Part shown: piece by piece, positions 48,358 through 61,000 of the stretch | How positions within the stretch are numbered: position 1 is the stretch's first letter | How the letters are laid out: each line of letters begins with the position of its first letter | DNA from: Agelaius tricolor | Taxonomy: Eukaryota; Chordata; Aves; Passeriformes; Icteridae | NCBI GenBank assembly: GCA_023055355.1 | Contig: JALJCS010000029.1 | Span: 496,001 to 560,000, forward strand | Direction: 5' to 3' | Length of the DNA: 64,000 nt | Made by a program: the position numbers and the translations under genes | Notes under the pieces: model-generated | Told to the model about the DNA's origin: nothing | What the model saw: the letters and a program-made list of their open reading frames with translations, nothing else | Databases searched by the model: none

Positions 48358-48440
48358 TCCCCCACTTCCTTCCTTCACTGCCTTCCTTCCATTATGTCCT
48401 TCTTTCTGCCAAGTCCTTCTGCCACTTCCTTCCCTCCCTC
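48221..48440. repeat. TTTC-rich polypyrimidine microsatellite
   Basis: About 140 bp of near-pure TTTC (48221-48359) is followed by CCTTC-rich sequence to 48440. It gives spurious Phe/Leu- or Lys/Glu-rich frames on either strand. Confidence 0.95.
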
Positions 48441-49367
48441 CCTCCACTTTGATGTTAATTTGCAAACTGTCAAGTAGTTACAGGAAATTACTCTTCTTAA
48501 ATATCATTTTGAAGCTTAGAAATGAATAACAAAATTGTGTCAAAACAGGGCATTTAAAAGCCATCTGAAAGTGAGAACTAGCTATTGAAAAGACAAAAAT
48601 ACAAAAATGAAATGATGGAGTGGATGGTTTTAAGGGATATTCTTTGTATGGCTTTGATACAAAGGAGGATCTCAATTTTTACACCTTCTAAAAACACATC
48701 TTGAAACTTACTACTTTCCGTGACAAAAATATTTCCAAAACAAGGAAATTGATTTATGCAGATGAAAATATCATCTCCCAAATAGTCCTCATCAAGTCCA
48801 AGAATTACCTTGCTTTTACATAGTAAGATTTATGGAGATTTCTGTTCTCACACAAACAAAGAAGAATCTCTCAAATGACTAGAAAATTTTTAAAAGCAAA
48901 ATAACCTTTAAGAAAAAAGATCCAAAAAAGAGCAGGGAATTATATACGTCCACACTTGTTACATGTTGGTTACTAATATTGGCTCTAGTTTGTTGGCGAG
49001 TACACTTCCCATTCACGCACGCAGACACCCCTCTTCCTCCTGCACACAGATGTGTGATATTGGGTCTCAAAGAATGGACTATTTGCTCTTAGATAGGTTT
49101 TGGTTCTCAAAGTCAAAGCGTAGTCTTCCTGGCTCTATTACCAGGATTTTGTTCCGGGAAGGGAATGTGCTTGTGCCTGTTAGAAATGGGGAGGAGGGGA
49201 CAGAAAGCAAAGCCATTTGAAGACAACCTGCAGCATAACTAAGAAAGAAGGGTGCTTCTTGACTGCACAGCAAAAGAAATATCGGGAGTAAAATGGAGGA
49301 AAACTTGAGGTGCTGATAGAGTTTTTCCTAGTGACAGCTTTCAAACGTACAAAAAACAGCACTTCCT
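48441..49367. other. No recognised feature
   Basis: I see only short open frames. Confidence 0.5.
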
Positions 49368-52300
49368 CATTCAATTCACATTAACATTGGAAGAAAAGGG
49401 GTTTTGGACAACTTTCTTTTGCTTCTTGCTAAACACTGCTGACACTCCGTGCAACTTCCAGAAAAAGATCAAGGATGCTTTTTGGACTGGGCCAGTTTCT
49501 CCTTGCGAGACATAGTAGAAAAGCTTTTTGCTAAGATGTAGGCGACAAGAGACGCAGATTCAGAGATACGGAGCTCTCCGAAGGTAAGGGCCTCTCCCGG
49601 GCGTCTTTCGGCACAAGCCGTGCTCCGGAGCGCACCGCGACCGGCACAATGCTCTGTGTGCAAAGAAGCGGCTTCTTCGCCTCCGGGAGACGGAGACCGC
49701 GGCCGCGTCCTTAAAAGCCAAGAAAAAAGTCGCACAACATGGGGAGTGTGTGTGCAGCTCCCAAACTTAAAGAAAACAGTACCTCACCTCTCTCCTGCCT
49801 TTTCCATTCACATTACCATTCAAAAAGAAGGAGTTTTGGACAACTTTCTTTTGCTTCTTGCTAAACACTCTGCAGACCTCCGTGCAACTTCTAGAACAAG
49901 AGCGGAGATGCTTTCCGTACGGGCACAGTTTGTCTTGGCAAGACATAGTAAAAAAGCTTTTTGCTCAGTTTTATGCGACGAGAGAGGCAGAAGGCAGAGA
50001 TACGGAGCTCTCCGAAACGAAGCCCCCTGCCAGGGCGTCTTTCGTCAGAAGCCGCTCTCCGGAGAACACCGCCACCGGCACAATGCTCTGTGCGCGAAGA
50101 AGCCGCGTCTTCGCCTCCGAAAGATGGAGAGAACGGCAGCTTCCCAAAGGCGAAGATGCAAGCCGCAGCACACCGATATAGCGTGTGCAGCTTTCAAATT
50201 GATAGAAACGAGTACTTTAGCATTCTCCTGCCCTTTCATTCACATTAGATTCGAATAAAAGGAGTTTTGGGACACGATGTTTTTCTTCTTGTTAAACACT
50301 CTGCAGTCCTCTGTGCAACTTTTAGAAGATCGGGGATGTTTTGTGTACTGGCACAGTTTCTCCTTGCAAGATATGGTGGAAAAGCTTTTTGCTGAGTGTT
50401 GAACGACAAGAACCTAAGAAGACGGAGATACGGAGTTCTCCGAAGCTAAGTGCCGGTCCCCGGCGTCTTTCGGCAAAAACCGCTCTCAGGTGCTCCCGGC
50501 GCCCTGTACAATGCTCTGTGCGCAAAGAAGCCGATTCTTCGCCTCCGGGAGACGGAGGGAGCGGCACCCTCCGAAAGGCTAAGAACCAAGCTGCCTAATA
50601 CCAGCATAACCTGAGCACCTTTCAAACAAATAGAAAAGACTACTTTACCACTCTCCTGACTTTTCCATTCACAATGTAATCGAATAAAAAGAGTTTTCGA
50701 CAACTATCTTTTCCTTCTAATTAAACAGTTCGAATACATATGTGCATTTTTTAGAAAAAGATCTGGGATGTTTTGTGTACTGGCACAATTTCTCCTTGCA
50801 AGATATGGTGGAAAAGCTTTTTGCTAAGTGTTGAGCGGCAAGAGAGGCAGAAGACGCAGATACGCAGCTCTCCGAAGCTAAGTGCCGGTCCCGGGCATCT
50901 TTCGGCAGAAGCCGCTCTCCGAAATGCACCGCGACCCAAACAATGCTCTGTGCGAAAAGAAGCCGCTTCTTCGCCTCCGGGAGACTCGGCCAGTGGCAGC
51001 TTCCCAAAGGCGAAGATGCAAGATGCACCACACAAGCACATTGTAGGCAACAGTCAGACTTCGAGAAAACAGTACTTTACCACTCTCCTGCCTTTTCCAT
51101 TGTTAGTATATTCGAAAAGAACGAGTTTTGGACAGCTATCTTTTCCGTCTTGCAAAACTCTTTGCAGACTTCCGTGCAACTTCTGGAACAATATAGGTGA
51201 TGTTTTCTATACTGGCACAGTTTCTCTTTGCAAGATATGGTGGAAAAGCTTTTTGCTGAATGTTGAGCTGGAAGACACTCAGAAGACGCAGATACGCAGC
51301 TCTCCGAAGTTAAGTGCTGGTCCCCGGCTTCTTTCGGCACAAGCCGCTCTTAGGTGCTCACTGCGCCCGGCCCAATGCTCTGTGTGCGAAGAAGCCGCTT
51401 CTTCGCCTCCGGGAGACGGAGAGAGCGGCATCTTCCCAAAGCCGAAGATGCTAGTCGCACCACACAGCAACAGTGTGGGCAGCATTCAGACTTAGAGAAA
51501 ACAGCATTTTAACACTCTCCTGCCTTTTCCATTGTTATTATATTCGAAAGGAACGAGTTCTGCACAACTATCTTTTCCGTATTGGAAAACTCTTTTCAGA
51601 CCTCTGTGCAAGCTTTAGAACATGATTTTGGATGTTTTATTTACTGGCAGTGTTTCTCTTTGCAAGATATGGTGAAAAAGCTTTTTGCTGAGTGTTGAGA
51701 GGCAAGACACGCAGAAGACGCAGATACGCAGCTCTCCGAAGCTAAGCGCCGGTCCCCGGCTTCTTTCGGCACAAGCCGCTCTTAGGTGCTCACCGCGACG
51801 CAAGCAATGCTCTGTGTGCGAAGAAGCCGATTCTTCGCCTCCGGGAGACGGAGAGAGCGGCATCTTCCCAATGGCGAAGATGCAAGCCGAACCACACAAG
51901 CACATTGTGGGCAGCATTCAGACTTCGAGAAAACAGTGCTTTACTACTCTCCTGCCTTTTCCATTGTTCTTATATTCGAAAAGAACGAGTTTTGGACAGC
52001 TATCTTTTCCTTCTTGCAAAACTCTTTTCAGACCTCCGTGCAAGTTTAGAACATGATTTTGGATGTTTTCTATACTGGCAGTGTTTCTCTTTGCAAGATA
52101 TGGTGGAAAAAAGCTTTTTGCTGAGTGTTGAGCGGCAAGACACGCAGAAGACGCAGATACGCAGCTCTCCGATGCTAAGTGCCGGTCCACGGCTTCTTTC
52201 GGCACAAACCGCTCTCAGGAGCTCCCTGCGCTCGGCACAATGTTGTGCGCAAAGAAGCCGCTTCTTCGCCTCCGGGAGACTCGACGAGCGGCAGCTTCCC

Positions 52301-54175
52301 AAAGGCGAAGATGCAAACCGCACCACGCAGGCACAGTGTGGGCAGCATCCAGACTTCGAGAAAACAGTATTTTACCACTCTCCTGCCTTTTCCATTGTTA
52401 TTAAATTCGAAAGGAACGAGTTCTGCACAACTATCTTTTCCGTATTGCAAAACTCTTTTCAGACCTCTGTACAAGCTTTAGAACATGATTTTGGATGTTT
52501 TATTTACTGGCAGTGTTTCTCTTTGCAAGGTATGGTGAAAAAGCTTTTTGCTGAGTGTTGAGCGGCAAGAAACGCAGAAGACGCAGATACGGAGCTCTCC
52601 GAAACTAAGTGCGGGTCCACGGCTTCTTTGGGCACAAGCCGCTCTTAGGTGCTCACTGCGACCGACCCAATGCTCTGTGTGCGAAGAAGCCGCTTCTTCG
52701 CCTCCGGGAGACGGATAGTGCGGCAGCTTCCCGAAAGCGAAGATGCTAGTCGCACCACACAGCAACAGTGTGGGCAGCATTCAGACTTCGAGAAAACAGT
52801 GCTTTACTACTCTCCTGCCTTTTCCATTGTTATTATATTCGAAAGGAACGAGTTCTGCACAACTATCTTTTCCGTATTGCAAAACTCTTTTCAGACCTCT
52901 GTACAAGCTTTAGAACATGATTTTGGATGTTTTATTTACTGGCAGTGTTTCTCTTTGCAAGATATGGTGAAAAAGCTTTTTGCTGATTGTTGAGCGGCAA
53001 GACCCGCAGAAGACGCAGATACGCAGCTCTCCGAAGCTAAGTGCCGGTCCACGGCTTCTTTCGGCACAAGGCGCTCTTCGAAAAGCACTGCGACCCAAAC
53101 AATGCTCTGTGCGCAAAGAAGCCGATTCTTCGCCTCCGGGAGACGGAGAGTGCGGCATCTTCCCAATGGCGAAGATGCTAGTCGCACCACACAGCAACAG
53201 TGTGGGCAGCATCCAGACTTAGAGAAAACAGTATTTTACCACTCTCCTGCCTTTTCCATTGTTCTTATATTCGAAAGGAACGAGTTCTGCACAACTATCT
53301 TTTCCGTATTGCAAAACTCTTTTCAGACCTCTGTACAAGCTTTAGAACATGATTTTGGATGTTTTATTTACTGGCAGTGTTTCTCTTTGCAAGGTATGGT
53401 GAAAAAGCTTATTGCTGAGTGTTGAGCGGCAAGACACGCAGAAGACGCAGATACGGAGCTCTCCGAAACTAAGTGCGGGTCCACGGCTTCTTTCGGCACA
53501 AACCGCTCTCAGGAGCTCCCTGCGCTCGGCACAATGTTGTGGGCAAAGAAGCCGCTTCTTCGCCTCCGGGAGACTCGGCGAGCGGCAGCTTCCCAAAGGC
53601 GAAGATGCAAACCGCACCACGCAGGCACATTGTGGGCAGCATCCAGACTTAGAGAAAACAGTATTTTACCACTCTCCTGCCTTTTCCATTGTTATTATAT
53701 TCGAAAGGAACGAGTTCTGCACAACTATCTTTTCCGTATTGCAAAACTCTTTTCAGACCTCTGTACAAGCTTTAGAACATGATTTTGGATGTTTTATTTA
53801 CTGGCAGTGTTTCTCTTTGCAAGATATGGTGAAAAAGCTTTTTGCTGAGTGTTGAGCGGCAAGACACGCAGAAGACGCAGATACGGAGCTCTCCGAAGCT
53901 AAGTGCCGGTCCCCGGCTTCTTTCGGCACAAGCCGCGCTTAGGTGCTCACCGCGACGCAAACAATGCTCTGTGTGCGAAGAAGCCGCTTCTTCGCCTCCG
54001 GGAGACTCGGCTAGCAGCAGCTTCCGAAACGCGAAAAACAAATATTAACACCACCGCCATTGTGTCCCGGGCGTCTTTCGGCACAAGCGCCGCACCGGAG
54101 CGTACCGCCCCTGGCACAATGCTCTGTGCGCGAAGAACTCGATTCTTCGCATCCCGGGATCTGAAAGAAGAAGCA
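49368..54175. repeat. Tandem satellite, about 11 units of 431-433 bp
   Basis: The block AAGCTTTTTGCT marks successive units near 49524, 49955, 50382, 50815, 51247, 51680, 52114, 52542, 52973, 53406 (with one change) and 53838. Each unit has an AT-rich half and a GC-rich half containing a dyad with 9-bp arms GCGAAGAAG and CTTCTTCGC around CCG, near-perfect in most units. First units (49368-50250) and the last fragment (54055-54175) are more diverged than the centre. Unit length is not a multiple of three in general, so the many 80-240-codon frames on both strands are by-products. Confidence 0.95.
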
Positions 54176-54179
54176 TAAG

Positions 54180-54703
54180 CTTTAGACGCCCTTGCCTCAA
54201 TTGTGTACAGGTTTGGGCGCTCCTCTCGATTAATTGTGCCATTCCTGACAGCAGGTGTCGCTGTTGGTCAAGCTTTGAGTATGCTTAAGACGTTGCGATG
54301 CTGGGTGGTCAACTCAAGGTAAGATCAGCGACTTTAAATCAGGTTCTCACTGGTGTAGATACCATTAGTCATTGCACACTGCAAAATAAAGCTGCTCTAG
54401 CTTTCTTGTTAGCACATGGGCAAGAGTGTGAGGATTTTGAAGGAATGTGTTTTTTGAACCTCTCTAACCCTTCTGCAGTCATTCACTGGAAACTCAAACA
54501 AAGCCAAGATAACATGAAGAAATTGATTGGGAATGAGAGGGTTACGCATGAATGGTTTGAGAGATGGGAAACAACTCGATGGTTGGAAGATCTTGTCAAG
54601 GGAACTTTGTTGTTACTAGTAGTCATTATTATATTGCTTCTTGTTATTCCATGCATCATGAAACTGGTGAGCCTCTTGGAAGTAAATACAGTGAAAAGGG
54701 TTT
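54180..54703 (+). pseudogene. env: env transmembrane fragment of a second retrovirus
   Basis: A hydrophobic fusion-peptide-like stretch at about 54225-54285 is followed, after a frame shift, by a 135-codon frame from 54298. It carries an immunosuppressive-domain-like region (residues 28-43) and a Cys-X6-Cys pair (C44 and C51) with Phe where gamma- and alpharetroviral envelopes usually have a third Cys. A membrane anchor is at about residues 101-124. The fragment is 5'-truncated at the satellite, so no surface subunit is present. It differs from the env at 37701-41120. Confidence 0.82.
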
Positions 54704-54716
54704 AGCTGGTGCAAGA

Positions 54717-54731
54717 CAAAGAAGGGGGAAA
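54717..54731 (+). promoter_or_regulatory. Polypurine tract
   Basis: The purine run AAAGAAGGGGGAAAT directly precedes the LTR at 54733. This is where plus-strand DNA synthesis would start. Confidence 0.8.
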
Positions 54732-54732
54732 T

Positions 54733-55119
54733 TGTAGCAATGTAGCTGAACCTCTTAGACTAAAGGGTGCACCAGCCATCCAGCTGGAATATGTTCTTCT
54801 CAGAATTTTCTCAGAGCCCTCTGGAATTCATCAAGGTTACTAAGACATAAGCCGTGCTAAAAGAAGAAAGAGAAGTTGAGAAACCAAATTCCAAGACTAC
54901 AAGAACTCGATAACGGGGGGCAGCAAAGCGCCTGGACTGTAACCAAACGTATCTTCTGAGAGGTACACACAGAATGTGTGGACATAACAAAGGCACCAAG
55001 ATAAAAATGCGGGCCTAGCGTGTGCAGAGATTTAGAATGTGTAAGTGCATCATGTCAACAATCAACGGCTTCTGCTTAATCCTCTCGCTCCGTTGTCCTG
55101 GAGTGCTGAATTTCCCACA
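54733..55119 (+). repeat. 3' LTR of the second retrovirus fragment
   Basis: The start TGTAGCAATG is set by the polypurine tract. A likely end is CCCACA at 55119, giving 387 bp; a TATA-like AGATAAAAATG lies at about 54999. The 5' LTR is missing from the window. Confidence 0.6.
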
Positions 55120-58074
55120 AGGAAAGCCCTACTAAAAGGGCTCTGATTTTAATGATAGTTGCTGTCTAGACGATGAATAATGGGACTAGTTCTTTCAAAT
55201 CCTTCCCTCGCTGACATCTGTAAGTTTCATCTTTTCCTGATTGTACTGGTGGCTATACATCAGTTATGACTAGAAAGGAATGAGTTTTAGGGATATGTGG
55301 CAAGGAAATTGGTAGCTCTGCTTCCATTTCCATTGTCTAAGAAGAATTCTGGTTAGTTTTGGACTTTTCATAGACCTCTGACTAGATTGCATTTGTCTTT
55401 GATTGAGCCTGTAAATTTTAGGCTACTAGGCTTGACCAATGAATAGAAAAGGGAAAGTCACACAGCTTAGGTGGTTCTCTTGTCAACAACTTCTCAATAG
55501 TAGGGCGATTTCTGTCCTCAAGTTTGTTACTTCAGCTAGCAGATTATGCTCACTCCAAAAGAAGGTGAGAAGTTTGCTACCCTAAATGGTCCGAGAATTC
55601 TGCCTGCTTCTTTGTGACTCTTTTGTATGACTGGGTTCTGTATTATTGGAGTTTGTTATAAAAAGTTGGATTAAATTGCGTGCGTCCGCTCTTGGGGGAA
55701 ACAGTATTTAGCCAATAACATCTAGGCTTTTATCGACCTGAGACTGTCTGAACGGACCGGACACTTTAAACACAGTAATTCCTGCTAGTTCCAATTCCAT
55801 TTTTAGACTCGACAAACCGAATGGTAAACCTGCACCAGTAGGGAGGGACATTGGACTTTCTCCTTTTTAGAGAGAAACTAATGAAAAAGTTTCAGCAGAA
55901 TCATAGCAGGCTGTAAAATAAGAAAAGCATCATGAAAAGAGGCCAATCCTATCCTCTTAGATATGGCTAGTTGTGATTGGACATGAATGAAATATGTCAA
56001 CTCTGTGTTCCTGGGTATCACATCAGTAACAGCTACTTCAGCTGCTGTAGTTGTCTCCTAAAGCTAAGAACAGAATCCAAAGAATTGTGATTCCATGGTC
56101 CCAATTCACCCTGTGATGGTGACAGGTGAAAAAGGAGTGGAAGGTGCACGGGGAAATTAACTTGAATGGCCTATCTAAATCAGCAGCCACTGATTTCCTG
56201 AAAACTTCAACAGGTCAGTTGACCTGTTGGGATTCTTTTAATCCATGGTCATGTTTTTCTTGGGATTCTTGTAACCTTTCCCCATTCGTTCAGCCTTTGC
56301 CCTCAAGCCTTTGCTGACATTTCAAGTATCTCGACAAGCTGGAAATGTGTTGTCTTTCTTTATCATGTCATAATTCCCTTCAAAGGCTTGTTTGCCTCAA
56401 GTCTTATTTTTGCTGGTTTTCTGCTAGTTCATTGTCAGAGGGCAGCAGGTGCTTTGTAAGAGCAAGTACACAATCCTATAGCTTGCTTTTCTTTTGATTT
56501 GGCCTGTCTAGAAAACTGAATGACTGAACATTTCCAACAGAATTTTCTCTCCCCATTATGTTTCACCGGAAGGGCAGATGCAAATCATCTACTTAAACTC
56601 TTGGCACGGAAGAAAATAGTGGTTTGCTGCTGCATATAGGTAGAAGCTTACAAAAGGAAGGCCTTGGGCTGAGGCCCGATACTTTGGCTAAGTAGAAAAG
56701 GACTATGGGAAGGTGAGGCCGCTGAATCAGAGGTAGATCAACAAGTTCTAGAATGGTCACGTGTTCACGGCGTGGTGTATGATGGTTGGTTGAATGAATT
56801 TTGTTATGGCTTAAAGCTGTGGAACTGATAAAGGCTTGAGTGCTTCAAAAGCCTGGTTTTTGCAAAAAAGCAGCTCTCCTCTGCACCTGCCTGGGGACTC
56901 TGCATCACTAGGGACCCTCACTCCCAGTTTGCCAAGGAGATGATCAGTAGGAATGTTGCAGAGCTGCTGTGTCCATATGAACGGAATGGCAAAGAGTGAA
57001 GCGGTGGGTATTTTTGGGCTTTAATACAATGCTGCTGCATTGGTGCCAGTTTAGTCGGTTTTCCATCAGTGGCCTTTCTGTCTAGAAGTACACTGCCCAG
57101 AGTCTTTCTAGCATGTGATGCCATTTCCTTCCTGTTGTTTTAATACCTTCCTTCAGTTGAAAGGATGATACAATCTTTACATTTTGAAGATCCCTATTAG
57201 GAAACACTATGCCAGAGGAGTCATTGCTCCCTTTTCTTCTGCCTCCTTTGTAATTTTCAGAGACTCATTTCAAATTTCTGCTAATGTCGAGAAAAATACT
57301 GAGACTACTCAGCAGGGTTGAGGCTCTCAGCTGCTTTCCTCTTTCATACTGCTTCATACTGTATGTGACTTAATGGCCTGGTTTTGTCATCCGCATTTTG
57401 CTGTGATCTGTGAACACAAAAAGAAGTCTTTGTTTTTTGCAAGAACTACCCCTAGGAGGATTTGTGTTCATTTTGATTTCTACGGTGTTAGCCCTGTTGC
57501 AGAAAAAAAGGAGATTGTACCCTCTTCTTGTGCTCTCATTCCCTCCTCTCTGCTTTGCATGTCCTAGTTAATCTACTGCCATGACTCATTTGGCATCATC
57601 TCATAGTGCAAATTCTGCACAGTTGCATGGACTTACAAATGCCAGTTGCCAAGGAGCTAATATAACCATTCAAAGATTAAAGAATTGTAGGGCTGGGCAA
57701 GTTCAGCTGCTGAAACTGTAAGTGGTTAAGTCATGCCATATTAAAGAGACAGAGCAAAGCAGTTCATCTAGGACTTTGAACTGGACACCTCCGAGAATAA
57801 CAGCTTGACAGCAATGACACAGCCATCTTCCTAGCTGTATTCCAGAAAGAGGAAAGGGACACCTTCAATGGTTAAGATGTTTGGCATGAGAAAACAGCAA
57901 GAAATGTAGCCCAAAATACTTGAGCCAGATAAAGTGCGTTTTTCTCGTGAGAATTTTGCAGTTGTTCTTTCTTGTCTGTGCCTTTACTTTTCACAGAAGA
58001 CAGGGAGGGCGTTCAATTATTATTGTTCTTTTGTTTTCTATTCTTGGCCTCCCTCTTTCCACCTGCCATTAACA
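55120..58074. other. No recognised gene up to the second duplication copy
   Basis: I see only short open frames and no repeat ends. This part also represents the sequence that would precede base 1 if the 58-kb period is tandem. Confidence 0.5.
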
Positions 58075-61000
58075 ATTTTGCCTTTCTTGACTGGCTTGTC
58101 TTTCTTTACTTCTAGAAGGTTACATGAGGTCCTCCAACCTTGTCATAAACATTCGCATACAGTGGAAAGGAGTAGAAGGTACATCTAAATGCACAAAACA
58201 GACCCAGAAAAATAGAGTTTTTTTACAGTCTTCTGTGAGAACAAGATCTCTTTGAACTGAGTAATGCTTTAACTTTTAGTCCACTCATTACTATTATTAC
58301 AAGTGTTTGGCCTTTAGTACATAGCCTTTGAAATCATCCAGCCCAATATTTTTGGCTAATTTTTTTTTTATTTCTCTCAGGGACTTTGTTTCTTAAGGAA
58401 CAGTCCAGAGCAAAAGCGTCCACGGTAGAGTTATGCTGCCATAATAAAAGCGTCATAAATTCTGGTACAGTTTGTGCTGGTAATAGGTCTAGGAAAGAAA
58501 GGTTTTACATCTTTTTTGACTTTCAAATGTAACCATTATTTGAAACAGTTAAGAGTTGGGCTTTCCCCCCCTCCAAAATACTTCTCTCTGGAATGTTACT
58601 CAGGGATTACACATAAAAGCTCACCCCGTAAAATATGTTGTGGATAATCTGCAGTAAGCGCAGCTTAGCAGCTAGAGATGATTATGTGGGTTAAATGACA
58701 TTCCTTCTGCGGTGATGGAAACTCTGTCTACGCAGACATACTCAACAAAAGTTACCATGGCTTAGCTCCTCTCCTAAACTTCATGTGCATTTTAAAACTT
58801 TCCAAGAAGGTGAATTCAAGCTCCTTCATTGCTCTGTGCTGGAGTCCCAAGAAAATATCAGTGTGCTTTTTGTCCTTTACAGCTGTCATTGCTTAGCTCT
58901 TGAACATGAGACTCTCTCATGACTGATGAAAGTTGTCTAGTTAAGAGTGGGTCAAAGACACGCTCCTGCTCTAGAAGGAGATGAGAAGGTTTCTGCAGTC
59001 TTTGTCATCTCTACTGCTTGTGATTTCTAGACAAAACCAGTGGGAAGTTTTCTGAAGGCAGTCCAGAAGCTGGCAATATGGACAGCTTACAACCAAACAC
59101 TTGCTGCACTGCTACCACGGTGATACCAGGAAGGACTTAAAAAATTTAAACGGGCAAACAAAGCAGTTGGAAGGAAAAGAACATTAACCATTATTCCATG
59201 CTTCTAATATATCCTCCTTTAAGTCATCATTTTCCTGCAGTTTAACGGCTTGCCTTGGTATCCCTCAAAAGGAAATCTGAGACAGAGTAAGCTTTTGAAT
59301 GCAGTAGATGTGACACGTGCAGGCCAAGTTGCCTTTGTTGACATCAAATGCCAGTTATGCTTGAGCTACCCTTTGCTTAAGGTACTTCGCTTACACTAAG
59401 AATTTTACTCATCATTGAGCAAATTTTGCTGTCATGATTGAGTAAATTTTATTCATGATAGAGTGAATTTTACTGTCACTCAGAATTTTACTGTCATGAT
59501 TGGCATGGAAACTTTTCAAGGAAAGCTCTGGATAGCAATGTTTGTGAAAAAACAGTATTTTATCTCCTGTATTTGTGTGAAGCAGGTAAGCCTTTTGCTG
59601 TCACCAGTGTTGCTTACCCTTTCATGTCATATCCCTCTTCATATCCATATTCTGCTGAAGGCTTATTAATCTACTTTAAAATTGGCACGTGGAATAAGAC
59701 TCCTTTTCCTTTTTGAAAGCTAATGTCATTTGACCTACTGACAGTAAATAATTCATTAATTGTAAGTCCCCAGCTAGCATCTTTTACGCATATTCTAACC
59801 TTCTAAAGAAGTAACAAAAACACTCTCCAATACTTTGCTTTCTTAAGCACACAAAATGCTTCCCTCCTTTGCAGTTGGCATTGTAAAATGAACCACATCT
59901 CTGCAGTATTTTAACGTGCACCATATTTAACCAAGTAATTCAAAAGAAATAAAAAGCAGCCCCTTCGATTTGGAAATATTTTTGAATTGTTTTTGAATAT
60001 ACAAAACATACCCTTACTGTACGCATTGCATGCAGATTTAATCGTCGTGAAAGCAAACCCTATGTTTCTGTTCGGATCGCAGGGTTTTCCAGTTTCCACA
60101 ATTGTTCTTGGCACAGTTTTCTACTTATGTGACTGTTAGGACACTCACAGGTACTTCTAAGGTACTGTAGTAAGCGGAGAAGGAGGAGAGGTTGTGCCTT
60201 ATTTCTGGCTTCCTTTGGTTTTCTTTTTGGTTTTCTTCCTCTTGCTCTTTTTCATGTCACCTTTCTAGATACTGTGATTTAGATTTGCAGTTTACTAAGC
60301 TGTGCTTTCTGTCTGGAATTCTTTGAAATTCCGAGAGGAACCCCACCGGTAAATATGCATCTTTTTATGATTTGCTAGCTACATAGAAAATCTTCCTGCT
60401 GCTCTAAAATGCTTTTATTTGATATGCATTTTTATCACCATTCCAATGAAAAGTTCCTCTATTCACTGCTTTTGTACTGGATTCAGTTCAATGTGCGCTA
60501 ACGGTGCAAAAAAGTCCTGCTGGAAGAAAGGATCTGCATACCAATTGACCAAGACACGGGCTACAAGGGTCTTGGAAAGGTTCAAAGTTTCTCTACCTTT
60601 CTGGCAGTCTGTCTTCACAGCAGGACTTGATGAGGGATTTTGCTGGCGTTTCTTTGACAGAAAGCAATAACAAAGCAAGCAAAATGGAGCAGCAGAAGAA
60701 GATAGCAGCAAAAGGTACATTATCCCCTCTGTTATTATCATTGTCGAAAGAGATTTTTTCTCGCCATGTTACATCAAATACCTTAGTAGAGCTAAAGACT
60801 AGAAAAACGCAGCTCTGTTCTGGTTCATTAAAAGCAAAGCCATCTGTGGACAGAAGTGCCCAGCGTGATGCTGGGAACTCCTAGCTGGTTTCAGTAAGCT
60901 GTCTGGAGAACGGCATTTTCGGTGGGCTTTACTAGTGTGTCTGTAAGGAGGGGGAGTTTATGTGCAGCTTTGAGCCCTGAGAGTGCCATAGGCAAAGAGA

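Noticed and set aside
48117..48465. Phe/Ser-rich and Lys/Glu-rich frames
   Set aside because: They are a direct translation of the TTTC microsatellite.
50773..51495. Open frame of 240 codons in the satellite
   Set aside because: It crosses two satellite units, recurs in shorter forms in every unit and on both strands, and has no domain. The frame is a by-product of GC-rich repeats.
49368..54175. CRISPR-like array
   Set aside because: The units are 431-433 bp of nearly whole-length similarity without short repeats and unique spacers, and the context is a bird-like genome.
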